DNA of 64,000 nt from Ctenosaura bakeri (GCA_948474755.1 CAOLHI010000650.1:1-64000); one strand, 5' to 3'. Positions 46,619 to 60,024 are shown, counted from the stretch's first letter. Notes: generated from the letters alone by a model not told the origin. Translations and numbers: made by a program.

Positions 46619-46818
46619 GGCCTTTCCACATTACACTGTTATAGTGCTATTGTTCTACTTTCAACATCTCGTGGAGTTCTGGGGTTTGTAGTTACTGAGG
46701 TCAAAGAGCTCTGTGGCTGAGAATTCTAAATATTCCTTCCTAAACTGCAAACCTCAAGATTCCATAGGATGTTGAAAGTGGAATAATAGCACTATAACAG
46801 TGTAGTGCAAAAATGGTC
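46619..46818. mobile_element. Family 1 palindromic MITE, copy h
   Basis: Left GGCCTTTCCACATTACACTG, right CAGTGTAGTGCAAAAATGGTC. The arms carry the usual TTTCAACATC and GATGTTGAAAG pair and an inserted GGTCAAAGAGCTCTGTGGCT centre, also found in copies c and e. This marks a longer sub-type. Confidence 0.87.
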
Positions 46819-47177
46819 TTAGTTAAATGCAGGGCAGGTTTGTCAGGGTTCCATTCTCCTGAGGTCATCTGTGAATTTTTATTTTCTTGAGGAACACAGA
46901 ATGAGTCCTTGAGGCTTTGTAGGCTGTAGCTCTCTTCTGCCAACAAAGTTTTCAGGCAAAGCATAGTTCACTGCACCAGCTAAAGTGCAACCTTATTTTA
47001 TAGAGCGAGTTCCCACTCAAATGTCCTTACCAGTACAATGGATATTTCCATCAGAATGGTGGGTGGACTCAAAGAGTTGTGGAAACTACTTTGTTTCCTC
47101 CTACTGAACCACAACATCCACCAACAGGAGTCTGAGGCAAAAGATATTCTTAGATTTAAAAATTTCTGAGACCCAGA
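46819..47177. other. Unassigned sequence
   Basis: No gene recognised. Confidence 0.4.
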
Positions 47178-48087
47178 TGTTACCCTGATTTCTGGGGTCC
47201 CTTGGGGGACACCTCAATGTGCTCCACATCATGGGGAATGGAAACTAGCCAGAGCACGAGCAATAGTAATGCAAGAGGCAGGGTAACCCAGCAGGGTCTT
47301 TTTACCCAGTTTTTACGGGGTCAGGCCAAGCCAAAAACCAAACAAGAATGTCCAATAAACAATTTTATTGAATGCAAGTCTCATGCACCAACACAATCAC
47401 GCGCACACACACCCAAGAGCTATTAAGAAACAAAAGAGAGGAAATTGGAAAGGGGAGTATTGGAGGCGTACAGTTGGGGTAATACCGCACCTTTTCCTGA
47501 AGTCCTGGGCCTGGGAAGGCAGCAGAGAAGTGGGGCTCAGCATGGAGAGGGCTGAGGGGATTACTCAACAGACGGAGAAACGGTCTGCTGGGATGACTGG
47601 GATTGATCCAAAGAACCGTTCAAAAACTGGGACTATTTGTAGGAGAAAAAGTACCTGAAGGACTAATCCTTTCCCGGGGAGAATAATGGGTGTTGGAGCA
47701 ATAACGAAGCTCCACCATGGCAATTTCCTTTGTGTGATGGGATTGCAAGGTGTTGCCAAAGTCTCAGGATCTCTGGCTGTGTTAGTCTGTGGTATGACTT
47801 CTTATAAATGGTCCTCACCTGATGGAATATTTGCTCAACTTGGGGCAGACACACTAATCCCCTCAAATCGGTGTCTCGGGGCTGAGAACCCTTTGTTTAT
47901 TGTGGGTTTACACATTTTGAGGTCTTTTGGGACTACATGACTGGGGATTTTGCTGGCCTGACCTGTTTTTCAGTCATTTGACCGTAGCTGCCTACGTGCC
48001 CATCCGGGTGACCTCTCAGGCACATTCAATCATATTTTAATATCAAAATTGTAGTCCCCGGGATAGGGTTTTTCCAGTGGAGTAACA
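47178..48087 (-). mobile_element. Solo LTR (910 bp), copy 1
   Basis: Borders TGTTACCCTG and GGAGTAACA give TG...CA ends. CAGA flanks both sides (47174-47177 and 48088-48091), a 4-bp duplication. On the minus strand CAATAAAATTG near 47358 is a good polyadenylation signal, followed by GGCTTGGCCTGACCCC in the R/U5 part. Minus-strand transcription is inferred from this. No coding interior is attached. It is related to the LTR at 54649-55528. Confidence 0.85.
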
Positions 48088-48091
48088 CAGA

Positions 48092-49756
48092 ATTTGTTTT
48101 GAATGCCAGAAGTGAATGGATGGAGCTCCCAGTATTCCCACACAATATTATTTGTTACTTTATCCTCAGTTTTTTTCAGTAATGTTATTTAGGATGTTGA
48201 TGATAGGGGCTGCTATTGGGAGTCAGAAATCCTTTTTGATCAATTGAAAATGCTTCAGAGATCTCCTGGTTAATACAGATTTACCTTCTGCCCATCCCAC
48301 TATGGTCAGGCTCCACAGCTGATAAAAATCCAGATGATTCAGTGTAATATGCTATTGCTGGATTCTCTCTAATTCTTTCCAGCTTCCATTGAAACAAGTT
48401 TAATGTGTTGCTTAGCACATTTGCACCAAGTACAGTTAAAGGTAGAGGGCTGGAACAGCAGCAACATTGTGCTGGTGCTTAGATGACACAGTATCTTCAT
48501 TACTGTGGTTTTCCACTATAACTAAACCCAGTCCATTTTCTTTGTTTACAGGTATGGAAATAAGGTGCTTGGTATTTCCCTTTCTAATCTTCAGAGAAGT
48601 CATTTTATCTGTATTAGTTTGCTCTTCAAACACATAGAGTACCTTTTAAGAGCCTGTTCTCTACTACAAATCTGATTGCTTTCCTCAAAACATTTAGAAT
48701 TTTCATTTTAACATCTGTTTACCTTTCCTCATATACACAAACTTTCCTGGAGAAGAGTTCTCCCATGCTTCCGTTAGCAGTGATCCTTTACAAGACAAAA
48801 ACTCCTTTTCTTATACCAGCTGCTAATCATCTCAAGATACAATCAATCCTAGTGTAAGTTAAATGGGATATATTAAATCAAGTGTGCTCCTCGGCAGCAT
48901 GACAAATCATTTAGTATAGCCTGAACTCTTGACTCTTTTATTATAGATTTAATAACCTCTTACTTTAAATAGCACTTCATGTACAACAGCTTACATATAC
49001 TTATCCCTTTCTAAGCGTAATACCTTGTTAAAATCAGACACTCAACATTCTGAAGGTGGATACTTTGCCCAAACCTATAGTAAATGAAATTGTAATTTAG
49101 CTACCATAAGTGACAATGAGGAAGACTTCTGTTGAATGATGCATCTACGGACTCATATATTGGTTTTGGATTGTAATTAATGATATTCCTGAAAAATTGA
49201 ATTAGGTTTTTTTGAAAAAATGTTGCTTCTTTGAAGATCTTCTTGGGCTAGATTTGCCCCACTCCTTTAGGCAAGGTTTAGAAGATTTCAGGAATGGGCA
49301 TTGGGCATAGACCGAGCATGGGCAGCCCAACTAAGAAGGCTAGTCCTTTCTTTCCTACAGCTTCTTCATTTTCACTTACCCTGAACAAGAGATTAACTAT
49401 TGCCTACTGAAGGATGAGTAACAATTTTTAAAAATGCACCCAGATTTGCTGTGTCAAGTTTTGTCTTAGTTTTCATTGGCTTACTTTGGAATGTGGTTGT
49501 TTAATTAGCTCCAGCTAAGTCTGGTCACAACAGAATAGGTAGAGAGGGAATCAGTTTTATACACACACACACACACACACATAGGATTATGCTTATGACA
49601 ACTCAAATACACATGCAAAATGAAGGGATGCTGTCTCAGTCTACATTTCAGCTCAAAAGAATGGGGCTAGGAAATGGTGCTTGGGTTCAGCAAGCTTTTG
49701 CCAACGGAACACAGCTAAGGGAACCCTTTGCATGCTTGATAACAAGCTAGTTGGTG
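48092..49756. other. Unassigned sequence
   Basis: No gene. It contains a short AC microsatellite (49560-49581). Confidence 0.45.
49560..49581 (+). repeat. (AC)n microsatellite
   Basis: About 11 AC units without interruption. Confidence 0.9.
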
Positions 49757-49998
49757 GTGATTACTGCTAATTGCCATCAAGTTGGCTTCAACTTATGGCA
49801 ACCTTGTGGAAGAGAGACCCCCAAGACCCCCTGTTATTAATTGTCTTGCTAAGGCCTTGCAAATGCAGGGCCTTGCCTTTCTTGATGCAAACTATCCACT
49901 TATAATCTGGCCTCTCTTTATTCCTACTGCCTTCACCTTCATCTAACATTATCATCTCTCCTAATGGGTAATGTTATCTTATGATATGTCAACATTGA
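49757..49998 (-). mobile_element. BovB (RTE) LINE, 3' end fragment
   Basis: Same text as the fragment at 4125-4348: 'tgctaattgccatcaagttgg', 'acttatggcaaccttgtgg', 'tctttattcctactgccttca', 'catctctcctaatggg'. It retains the 'agagagacccccaagaccccctg' section that the other copy has lost. Confidence 0.7.
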
Positions 49999-50065
49999 TT
50001 TCAGCCAGGGGATAAAAAGTGTCATTAAGCACTTCTTTTAATGTAGCACTTACACCTAATGCATA

Positions 50066-50447
50066 CAGTCAGCCCTCCACATTTGCGGGTTTCACTTTTG
50101 TGGATTTGATTATTCATGGATTGTCCGCTGTCACCTCTGCTGCCTCCCTAGGCCACTTTTAATAGGGACAGCAAGCCTCGTGAGACTGAGAAACTGCGAA
50201 TGAGGTTTGTAAGTCCCTATTAAAAATGGTGTGGGACAGAAGTGTAGGTGACAGTAAGCCCCACCAGCAACCTACTTCTGCCTTGTGAAGGAGCCCTGAT
50301 GCCTCAAAGGAATTCATAGTGGATTGAATATGGTGATCATACTTTTTTTTGTGTCAAATATGGTTTGGGAGGACCTGGAGTTATTCAGTTTTTCCACTTT
50401 CATGGGGTCCTGTGCCTGTAACCCTAGCGAATGTGGAAGAATGACTG
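50066..50447. mobile_element. Family 3 Tigger/pogo-like element
   Basis: CAGTCAGCCCTCCACATTTG at the left mirrors AATGTGGAAGAATGACTG at the right, within TA duplications (50064-50065 and 50448-50449). The CAGTCAGCCCTCC end matches the Tigger/MER2 class of Tc1/mariner elements. An internal CCACTTTTAATAGGGAC / GTCCCTATTAAAAATGG pair forms another hairpin. It encodes no transposase. Confidence 0.82.
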
Positions 50448-51037
50448 TATTTCTTCAGGTGAAGAATTCTTCTCTATGCTGATGAGTGTCCATACATATC
50501 CTAGAATGTATCCTAGGTTTTTGTTCCATTTGCAGATTTGTGTCATCATTTCATAGACTTGTGATTCCTCACTCAAGAGTTGTTGCCCTATGTCTTCAGT
50601 TCATCAAGTGGGCAAAGGTCTTGTAATAGTGCCGCTTGAATATGTGTAAGAAGGAGTTGGCATCTGGATTAGTTGCAGAACCAGTCGCTGTGTTTGTTTC
50701 TTCTTTGTATGTCATGATTGTTTCTGGGGAGTAGTTCTTTCAGATTAGGGATTTGTCTATAACCTAAGAAAGGACAGTCACACAAAATCTATGTGAGACA
50801 AGGATCACTGTACAGGAGGGATTCAACAAGAACAATAATATTGATGTAGTTTTAGCAGAAATCTGTAGCTGACAGCAAGGGGTATTGTGCCTACTACTCT
50901 TTCCTGTAGTAGATTGTTCCTGGGTACCAGTTGGAACTTGTGAAGTTGTTTTTTCTTTTTTCTTTTTCCTTGCTTCTTTGGGTAGGTATCGTTGCCTTGA
51001 AAATGCCTGGTTTAAATCTGAAAGATAGGAGTATTTG

Positions 51038-51443
51038 GCCCTTTCCGCTTGACATTGCTGTCCCACTTCTGCCACAGGATGCCAGCAGTCAGTAGGTTGT
51101 GCTTCCACACAATGTCATCACTGTCTCGCTGCCATCTTGTCTCAAAGTGTCACATTTGTGTGGCATTTGCAAAATGGAAAAAAAATCCATTTTGCACTTC
51201 CAATCGCGTAGCACTTGCATACTTACAATTGTGCAGAAGCCATGGAAGTGCGATTGAGATGCTTCCTGCCCCAGTGCGGCAATGGCAAGGGCCTGGCTGC
51301 ACTGTGGAAGGAAGAGGCGGAGCCATCACTTTTCCTTCCACAAGGAGCAAACAGGGGCAGAGGGGAGCATTGCTGAAATACTCCCTTCCAGACCTGAATT
51401 GCAGTGCGATGACACGGAAGAGCATTGTCGTGCAGAAATGGCC
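51038..51443. mobile_element. Family 2b MITE, copy G
   Basis: 406 bp from GGCCCTTTCCGCTTGACA to GTGCAGAAATGGCC, flanked by TTT (51035-51037 and 51444-51446). Internal pairs include TGCAAAATGGA / TCCATTTTGCA near 51169-51198 and CCAATCGCG...GCGATTG. It shares 'ttgcaaaatggaaaaaaaatcc', CTTCCTGCCCCAGTGC and terminal wording with family 2 but is a distinct subgroup with copy H. Confidence 0.8.
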
Positions 51444-51485
51444 TTTGTCTGATAAGACAGAACAAATTGTTGTTGCTGTTGTTGT

Positions 51486-51860
51486 TGTTATTGTTATTTC
51501 TTAACCTCTTTTTCCTGTGGATTGAGGTGGGAAACAACAACAATTAATACAATGCATAACATCCTGTTAAAAGAGCATATAAAACCAGTACATATTAAAA
51601 TCCATCAATAAAAACTGTTCCTTAGTACTGATTTAAACTCAGATGGCTTCTTGAGCTGATTGATCTCTTCTGGCAGGCCATTCCACTCTCTGGGTGTGGC
51701 CTAGTTTTGGCTTACTGAAATAGCTGTCTCCCAGGGTACCTGAATGTAGGGGGTGGATTATATGGGAGAAGGTGATCCTGCAGGTAACCCAGACCCAAAC
51801 TATGTAGGGCTTTGAAGGTAATAAACAGCACTTTGTACTTTGTCCAGAAATCAAAGACTG
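51486..51860 (-). mobile_element. L2-like LINE fragment
   Basis: The phrases 'ggcaggccattccactctctggg', 'ctgcaggtaacccagacc' and 'tagggctttgaaggtaataaacagcactttgta' match a very common minus-strand LINE tail of lizard genomes that I take as L2-type. The left border has a GTT run, consistent with a 3' end on the minus strand. Confidence 0.5.
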
Positions 51861-54648
51861 GAGATAGCATACCACATGAATTAAAATCAAATACAGCTAA
51901 AATCATTCAATTATAACACTGAAGAACAACAGAAAACAATGAAAGAAATTATCATACTAAAAGCAAACATGGATTTAACACAACTTAAGATATTTAAAAC
52001 ATAGAAAATGCTCTTTCCTTAACTAGCAGTGTACTTAGAAAACTTGGAAATAATTGACATTGCTAGCGGTTCTCCTTACATGTAGGAAAACATCTTGATA
52101 ATGATGATCAGGTTTCGTATCTATCAGAAGTAAACATTTAGTACCTGAGAGAAATAACTAAAATTTTCAGGTTAAAGTTTTGTTTTGTTCTCTTTTTAAA
52201 GAAAACTACAAACAATGCTGTTTGCTTTGGGGAATGTTGTTCTGTTGATCATTACAGCTCAAAAATTCTCTCTCTTTTCTGAAAAGAAGCGAAATAAAAG
52301 TCTACTTCTGCCTTTCTCATTCTTTCTCTAGCAGGTTCCCCAATTAGAACCATGATAAAACATGGTATGTATTAGTTGAACCTTCCTTTTGTTTCTCATC
52401 AAAGCATAATCTCTCTGTATCCACACAACAAAGTAGAATTCTACTATCTCCAATAATAAAGGATAACTTTCAAATACAGTGGTTAAAATATTGGTTGACA
52501 TTTACTCTACCCTTTGGGACACACATAAGGTAACTGATAATACTGGTAGTCATACAACAGTATGATACTGTTGATACTGTTAGTAAGTTCAGTGCAGTGC
52601 AGTCAGTGCAGTGATTTTCAAATGTATACCTGTCATCTCCGTGCTCCTCTAGATGGTACAAATGTACTGGGAGGTTGCTGGGAATTGTGGTATTCATCAG
52701 TGTGGTTCTCTTTTGTAAAAAAAAAAAATGTTATGTGGGTATTTGTAAAAAAATATCCACATAAGCTTTCTACTGTACTGGACTATTTTCTGGCAATTTC
52801 TGGTCCCAGCTAGAACATTTTATTCCCAACCTCATACGGATTTCTTTTTAATTAAAAGAGATAGGATTCTTCATGATAGCCCAATGAAACAGATGTGGTT
52901 TTTCTAGCCGTATCTTTAGACTAAGGAATTCAGGGTCTTTGTCACTTGCCTGCTAATTCTGAATTCGATCTGGAGTCACCTTTGTCAGTTTCTGGTCACC
53001 AAAGTGCCCAGTTCAAGGTGGTGGTTAAGTTAGGCAGACCAAATTAATATCAACATTCCACTCAAACATTCTTAAGTATGGGAACTCCAAGATATTTATA
53101 TGGGAAATTATATGGGAAATATGGGCTGTTTTGGTACTCTTTTAGTCTATTTATTATAGGCTTTCATATATTTTTCTCCTTTAAGGAAAGCATAGACATT
53201 GGCAAGGTCTGGCACTTAGGTATCATTGTATTCCATTACATGTAAGGCAACCTTATATTATATTACATGGTATCACATAGCTATCAAAAGGTTACCCTTT
53301 AATCAGGACATATCATAGCAGCTTTATCTCTCCATTCAGCTCTTTAACAGACTTGTTAATAATTAACCATTAAACCATTTAATATAGCCTTTTATCTACC
53401 ATTATCATTATCATGAGGTTCTTTCATAATTTAATATTTTTCCATAGTGTTTGCTAAGGCATTATACAGATATCTCATAATGGTTTTTACTTGTACAGAA
53501 TTCTATCCCTTGTATCATCCTTAACCATCTTAATAATATGACTTATCCAGTGATCCATGATAGAACACAATCTCATTTGTGGATGTCCAGGAGTTAATTT
53601 CCTTATTAAATCTTAACAACATTCATTATTACATATGTATATCTGTATCCTTGCCAGCAGAAATCAGAATTTTAGGGCATAGTGTCAGAACTATCAGGTA
53701 CATTTTTTAATGTTTATCAACACCTTCTTCTGCACTGAAGACTCACCATGAGACAGTTTGATAAGAGCTATTTCTCATTTTTATTTTCTCCTTACATCCA
53801 CTCAGCATGTCTATTGACCAGTCAACATAAACCATAAGAGGAAGTTTCACGACTTTTGCTCCTGTCTTCAACATACATCTTTAATTCCACCTTTGTACTC
53901 TTGTGGCTGCCTGTCATCAGTGAAAGTTATCTAGTGATCATGTGCCTAGGTTGTTATAGGATACCTTCCATTCAGGGTGAGGCTGGTGACTGTCTTCCTC
54001 TCTTGCCTATGACCATGAAGCCATTTCTTTTCTCATTTACCGGTACATTGCAGAGCATCTGGCATCTATCTTACACTCTAGCCAGTTCCTTAATGATCCT
54101 GACTGGTACTGACTCATACTCCCACCAGGCTAATTACCAGTATTACTTTTCATGGAATTTATCTCACACAGGATAGGTGATATTAGGGTAAAATCTATCC
54201 TTTAAATTTATATGAGCAGGCCAAAAGTTTGATAACTGAATATATCTGGTCTTGTAATGCCAATAGTTCTAGGAAATGTTGAGACATTCTCTTTCAGGAT
54301 TTCACACTATGTAACATTTGTTTCCACTGCCACAATCACTCATTCCTTAAATATACCATGGTTTTGGCCTTGATGCTGATTTGAAATCAGGTGAGGTATG
54401 GCATGGCCATGGTTTACCACCATTTCCTCCATGTACTCCTCTGTGTGCTCTTCCCTCAGCATCCATGTTCTCTGTCTCCCTGTTTATTTAGTTCTTTTTT
54501 TAAAAAAAAGTTTTTTGTATAGTCATAGTGCTAAAATGAAATAAAGCTATACCACTTTAATCCTATTATTATAAAATGAAGGCAGAGAGGGATGAAATAT
54601 TAAATCTGGTAGCTGGAAATGTTGTGAGGAAACAAAGGTCAGTGGAAA
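51861..54648. other. Unassigned AT-rich sequence
   Basis: Almost 2.8 kb with no gene or named repeat. The 106-codon frame at 53856-54176 has no recognisable domain. Confidence 0.45.
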
Positions 54649-55528
54649 TGCTACCCTGGTTTCTGGGGATCCCTTGGGGGACACCTCAATATGCTCCACT
54701 TAAGGAAGAGTGGGGAACTTAAAGGAGAACAAGCGGTGGCATTATGAGAGTCAGGGTAACCTAGCGGGGTCTTTTTATCCAGTTTTTAAGGGGTCCGGCC
54801 AGGCCAAAAACCAGACAAATGTATCAAATAAATGATTTTATTGAATTAAAATGTTCCCATTCACCAATGAAATCACTCACTCTCTCACACAAGACCTATT
54901 AGAAGCAAAAGAGTGGAAATTTGGATAGGGGGTATTGAGAGGATTGTAGATGGGGTGATACTGCACCTATCCTGAAGTCCTTTGTCCAAGAAGCAGCAAG
55001 CAAAAATGGAACTCAGTGAAGAAATGGCTGAGGGGATTGCTCAACTAACAGATTAACGGTCTGTTAGCATGGCAGAGAGTTCTCCAAAAATGAAGGAGAA
55101 ACAGGGTGCTAGTTATAGTGTTGAACCTGTCCTGGGGACCAGATGGCTGCATTTGTATGAAGAAGGATCTCAGCTTTGTAGTTCAAAGAAAATACAACCA
55201 GACTTCCTTGTAGTTCCCTGCAAGATGACTATTTTATCCGGGGATGCTTGCCTCCAAGGTGTCATTTTCCTGGCTGTTTGAACTGTTTATTTGGTCCCAG
55301 AGACCTCTTGTTTCCTGTTGGCACTATTATTGCTGAAAATCCATTCAAATGGTCTGTGAGAACCATTTTGAGATTCACCTAGGATGTGTGACAGAAAACA
55401 GGGCTACCCTTTGATATGTATCCATAGCTCCACTGCCTACGTGTCCTTCCAGTAGATCTCTATGGCTCACTGTGTTTGATATACAAATAATTATGATCCT
55501 CAGGACATAGTTTATAGTTGGGGTAACA
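54649..55528 (-). mobile_element. Solo LTR (880 bp), copy 2
   Basis: Borders TGCTACCCTGG and GGGGTAACA; GAAA flanks both sides (54645-54648 and 55529-55532). The same text as copy 1 runs throughout: CCCTTGGGGGACACCTCAAT, AGGGTAACC, GGGGTCTTTTTA, and minus-strand CAATAAAATC near 54838. It diverges from copy 1 by many substitutions and indels. No internal region is attached. Confidence 0.85.
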
Positions 55529-55532
55529 GAAA

Positions 55533-56039
55533 ATCTCGATGGCAAAGTTTACATCATCATTAGAAATATCGTAAGCGGGACTACACAAAAATACATTGGA
55601 AGGAACCAATACAATGGATATAGACATGGATCAGAAGCTCCTGAAACAGAACAAACACACACGCACACATGCACACACATATACTTGGCAGGAGGAAAGA
55701 AAAGTGCAGTTAGTACCAGAGATTCACCAGAAAATTACTGGTAGAAGAAGGGCATCATATCAATACTAGGGAAAAAATGCCTAATAAATACAGTGACAAA
55801 TCCTGCCAAATCCCAACACTTTTAGACAGCCTGAAATAGCTCGTACTGGAAGAAAAATGTCCTTCTTTTCTCCTCCTTTCTATCTCTTTTAAAACAACTA
55901 GAGCTATAGTGCATCACTGATATGACACTTTTAAACTGTAACACTATAACTCAGAAATTTTTTAAAGTGTTCAAACAGAAGACAATTTGTTTTTTTCAAA
56001 CCATATGACCACCATAGCAAACCATGGCCCAATAAATAT

Positions 56040-56078
<39 letters not shown>

Positions 56079-56908
56079 TTTTGAAAAGACAGCTTTGGGA
56101 GAGTCCTATTGCAGATCAAAGAAATTACTATAAACAGTCCTTTAAAAAAAACAAAACAGAACAGGTAGACACAGACAAAACCCAGGAAGTAGAGGAACAT
56201 GGAGAGAACTCAGACAACGTTGTTGGATGGTAAGACTTCTTTGAAAGAATGTCATCTCATTTGTAGAGTAAGTTAAACCAGACCACACCTCAAGAATTCT
56301 CAGAAAGTCTTTCCATATAAACCCTATTTTTTGGTATACCCCGTAAATGATTTTAAAAAGATGAATGAAAAGTTTCAGCTTCATCGCAACCATAGAAATT
56401 ACTTTGAACTGAATTTGGAAGCATATAAGGAACCATGCAACTGACATCTTTTAACATATTTCATATGTGTAGTCCCAACCAGCACTCATGCAGCCCCATT
56501 TTCTAACAACAAAAGTTTCTGAATTGTATTCAGACACAGCCCCCTGTAGACTAAATTACATTAACCTAGAGTAAAAATAACAGGTGCATGTGTGGCTGAA
56601 GTTAGATCTAACTTCTCTGTATACAGTGCCAGTTAGTATACTGGTCCATACTGGTAAAAATACTCTCTTGGCCATTTTTATATTCACCAGTGATTCCACA
56701 AACAACACTGAGTTTTCACTTAGTGTATGCTTCATTGTTCAGAGCAAATTCCACTAGTTGAAACATTCCACTCTTCTTCGTTTTAAGCATCAGTTTCACC
56801 TGCATTTACCATAGCTACCTCAAGCTACTCATTAAGAGTTCCACAAAGTAGAAGGTGTATGTCTTCAGTATATTGGTGATAGCACAATCCAGACTTCTGA
56901 TTGACTTT
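55533..56908. other. Unassigned sequence with simple repeats
   Basis: CA-rich patch at 55655-55682 and a (TTTA)n array at 56038-56081. No gene. Confidence 0.5.
56038..56081 (+). repeat. (TTTA)n microsatellite
   Basis: About 11 uninterrupted TTTA units; it may mark the tail of an old retroelement. Confidence 0.9.
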
Positions 56909-57299
56909 GGCCATTTCCGCTCTTCTGTGATGATGCTCTTCTGTGTCCTCATGCTGCAATCCCAGGTCCGGAAGGGAGCACGTCAGCGATGCACCCCTCT
57001 GCACCTGCTTGCTCCATGCAGAAGGGAGGGTGATGGTGTTGCCTCTTCCTTCCACAGTGCAGCTGGGCATTTTCCATTCGCCATTGCACTTCTGCAGCTT
57101 CCATATAGCCAGGAGAGATGGGAGTACTGTGAGATCACATGAACAAAACGGATTTTTTCTGTTTTGTGAAAACTGCATGAGTGCAACCCTTGGGGACAGG
57201 ATAAGACCGGGCTGGTGCCGATGTCATGTGGAAGCACGACTTGCCAACCACTGCCATCTTGTCTCAGAAGCAGCACAGCCCAGTTTGACAGAAATGGCC
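56909..57299. mobile_element. Family 2b MITE, copy H
   Basis: 391 bp from GGCCATTTCCGCTC to TGACAGAAATGGCC with TTT on both sides (56906-56908 and 57300-57302). It is related to copy G in the opposite orientation: CTTCCTTCCACAGTGCAGCT and the AAAACGGATTTTTTCTGTTTTG pair near 57143 are counterparts. CTGCCATCTTGTCTCA is shared with copy G. Confidence 0.82.
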
Positions 57300-57302
57300 T
57301 TT

Positions 57303-59844
57303 CTCTCTAACTTTCACATGAATTTTAAACTTCATGTGGGAGGCAGAACTGTGCTGCAAATGTGTCTGCAATTGTAGTTACAATGTTGTAGCATTAGTAT
57401 TACAGAAGGAAATGCCTATACTCAAACTTCCTTGAGGAAGTTATGGGGTTTTTCTCCCTAAAGACTGATATATATTCAGAACTTGGTTGGTATGTTTCAT
57501 ATGTTTCTTTCTTCCAAAAAGATCATCCAACATTTTGATTCCAAGTTAGCAGCACGGATGACTCCATAAGGTTTTCTAGTCATCTGTTGACATTTCAAGT
57601 ACTGAATATAATATTTCCTTTCCTTTTAATCACACAGATGGTTATGGCAGAAGTCTAGAAGGTGAACCCCAAAAGCTATTTTTGGAAATTGCATTTTCAA
57701 CCTACAGTGTGAGGATTGCAGATTTCCTGTTTAGTGCTGCACTTATGCCAGAGTTGTGTTCGTCTGTCTCTCTGTTATAGCTCAGTTCCCTTAGTAACAC
57801 ACATTTATCAAAGAGCATCTTGTGTTGTTGTTACTGCTGCTATATATATGAGCCTTAGCCTTGAGACTCAACAATGCAACTGTTGCACAAGACAAATCAC
57901 AAGAGGATTTCCTTCACTATAAGCATTCCCATTATAAGAGGCAAAGAAAAAATAGTTTTGTCTTCCTTTTATTAATAAAAGATCAATATAAACACAAAGA
58001 CATGAGAGAGTTGAACCTTGTACTTGCAATGTGTTTGGTCTTTTCAAAACCCTAAGTGACACAAATAATAAACAATTGTCAAGGTAGTATATAAATATTA
58101 CCCATATCTGGGTACCTGTTTAGACATGCCTATTCAGTATTTCAATATCCTGGTGTTTAGAGGTTCATGGCCGTTAGGATTCTAAACTGTTCCCTACCAG
58201 TTTCAATCATTCATATAAATCCCTAGTCTTTACAGTGGCCATGTGTCCTATTTTACTGAGGATGTTCCTCTGTTTGAAAATGCCTTCTGTGTGAAGATTT
58301 GGTTGAAAAATGAAGAATCGTGTGTGGGGAGAGCAAGGACCTTGAAATTACCCATCAAAATTTAGAACCTGGACAGCAGATTGAGCAGGCAAATGCAGGT
58401 CAGTTTAATCTTCACAATGTGGTATGTATTGTATTTCTAGTTGAACATTACTTGAAGATCTACATCTAGAGCTATTGACTAGGAAATGCAAATTCTATGC
58501 CAATTTTTAGAAGAGAAGAACAACAACCCAGCATAGTTGTGTTTAACAAGGTTTCAATTTACTTTTAGCTACTACATTATACTAGTGTCCTAGCTGGCAT
58601 GGCCCCAGGTTAATGCCAGCTCTCATAGATAGTTCCAGTATTTGGGATTCCCAGTATTTGGGAATTGCATGTCTCCATAAGCCACGATAAGCCACTCACA
58701 TCCTAATACTCTCCCAGATTCGGACACCCTTAACAGGCTTGGATATGCTTTCCATCTGAATATTCTAATTACATGTCTATGATGGTGATCAACCTAGATG
58801 GAGACAGTAGAACTAAAAGGTAGAAAGGAGGAAACCTGCTTCCCCCCCCTTTGTTTCTTAACTGAAAGGAAGTACTTGAAAATGGGAAACATTGCCTATT
58901 TATGTTGTATATGTACCTGCCTCATTTAGTGCTGGACCAGAGACTTTAAATGCATTATACAATTCTGTCAGTTTTATAATTCTATGGCTCCATCCTGCTA
59001 AATTCTGGAATTTATAGTTTGATCATAGAGTTCTCTTGCAAAGAATTCTAAGCACTTCACAACACTTTTTCATAGGATGAAGTGATTGCAGTTAAATGGT
59101 GCAACACTTATTTCAGCTGTGTAATGCAGGTGCATGCTTCTCTGTCTGAAATTATTTAACAGATACACAATACAGCTTTTACTATAAATCCATATGTACA
59201 AACTATCTTTATTTTGCTTGTTTCTAGCTATACAAACTGAAAGAGAGGGATTCATAACAGGAAATACAGGTGCACAGTGAGTGTACCATGCATCAACTGA
59301 AAGCAGACACATGCTAGCATTTTTTTCCTCTAAGTTCTTATTCAATTTGCCATTGAATAGGATTTTGCCACTAGAGCATTAACAGGTAAATCTAATTTTA
59401 GTGGGAGCATGATGGCTTATAAACTTGTTATTTCTGCTGAGAATTACGCTAAAACAAGGACAATTCTAATTGCAGTTGGTATTGTTAGATACATTTTTTG
59501 TCACATAGAACAAATCCAATTTAGAGATGCAAAGTTACTCTGATTATCATTTCTATTCCCAAGTTCATGCAAATCAGTCATACACACTAATCTTAATACA
59601 TTTAGGATTGGGATGTTCATTTGCAAGATGGGTCCCATCTCTCTCCCATCACACCACCCTCATCTCCTGCTGACATTTCAAAAGGTTTTCATGTTCATGC
59701 ATACAAAAATAGCACAAATAGACTACATAAGCTCTGTGGCCACCCACCACATGAGCTAAAAGCTTTGGCAGTTCTTTCTGGCTTTGTATCATTTCCAAAT
59801 GTAGCTATGAGCTTATATTTCACTTCTTGAGGCATCATGTCTAT
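57303..59844. other. Mostly unassigned; decayed palindromic MITE near 58950-59132
   Basis: Within 58950-59132, 'cagttttataattctatggctcc' and 'gcagttaaatggtgcaacac' look like the two arms of an old family 1-like element. The rest has no recognised content. Confidence 0.4.
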
Positions 59845-60024
59845 GGCCATTTCCACACTAGACTGTTATAGCGCTTTGATTTCACATTCAACATCCTATG
59901 GAATCCTGGGGTTTGCAATTCCAGGAGGGGCCGACTGGCCCCTCCTGGAACTGCAAACCCCAGGATTCCATAGGATGTTGAATGTGGGATCAAAGCGCTA
60001 TAACAGTCCAGAGCGGAAATGGCC
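59845..60024. mobile_element. Family 1 palindromic MITE, copy i (best preserved)
   Basis: 180 bp between TAT repeats (59842-59844 and 60025-60027). Left GGCCATTTCCACACTAGACT mirrors right AGTCCAGAGCGGAAATGGCC, and the arms stay almost identical down to the AGGGGCCGACTGGCCCCT centre. It can be used as the family reference. It has no coding content. Confidence 0.93.

Noticed and set aside
53856..54176. 106-codon frame in unassigned sequence
   Set aside because: No domain, no codon-use signal, and no sign of splice structure or conservation that could be judged from one sequence.
47178..55528. A single provirus bounded by two LTRs
   Set aside because: Separate 4-bp duplications at each LTR, clear divergence between them, and no gag/pol/env text in between.
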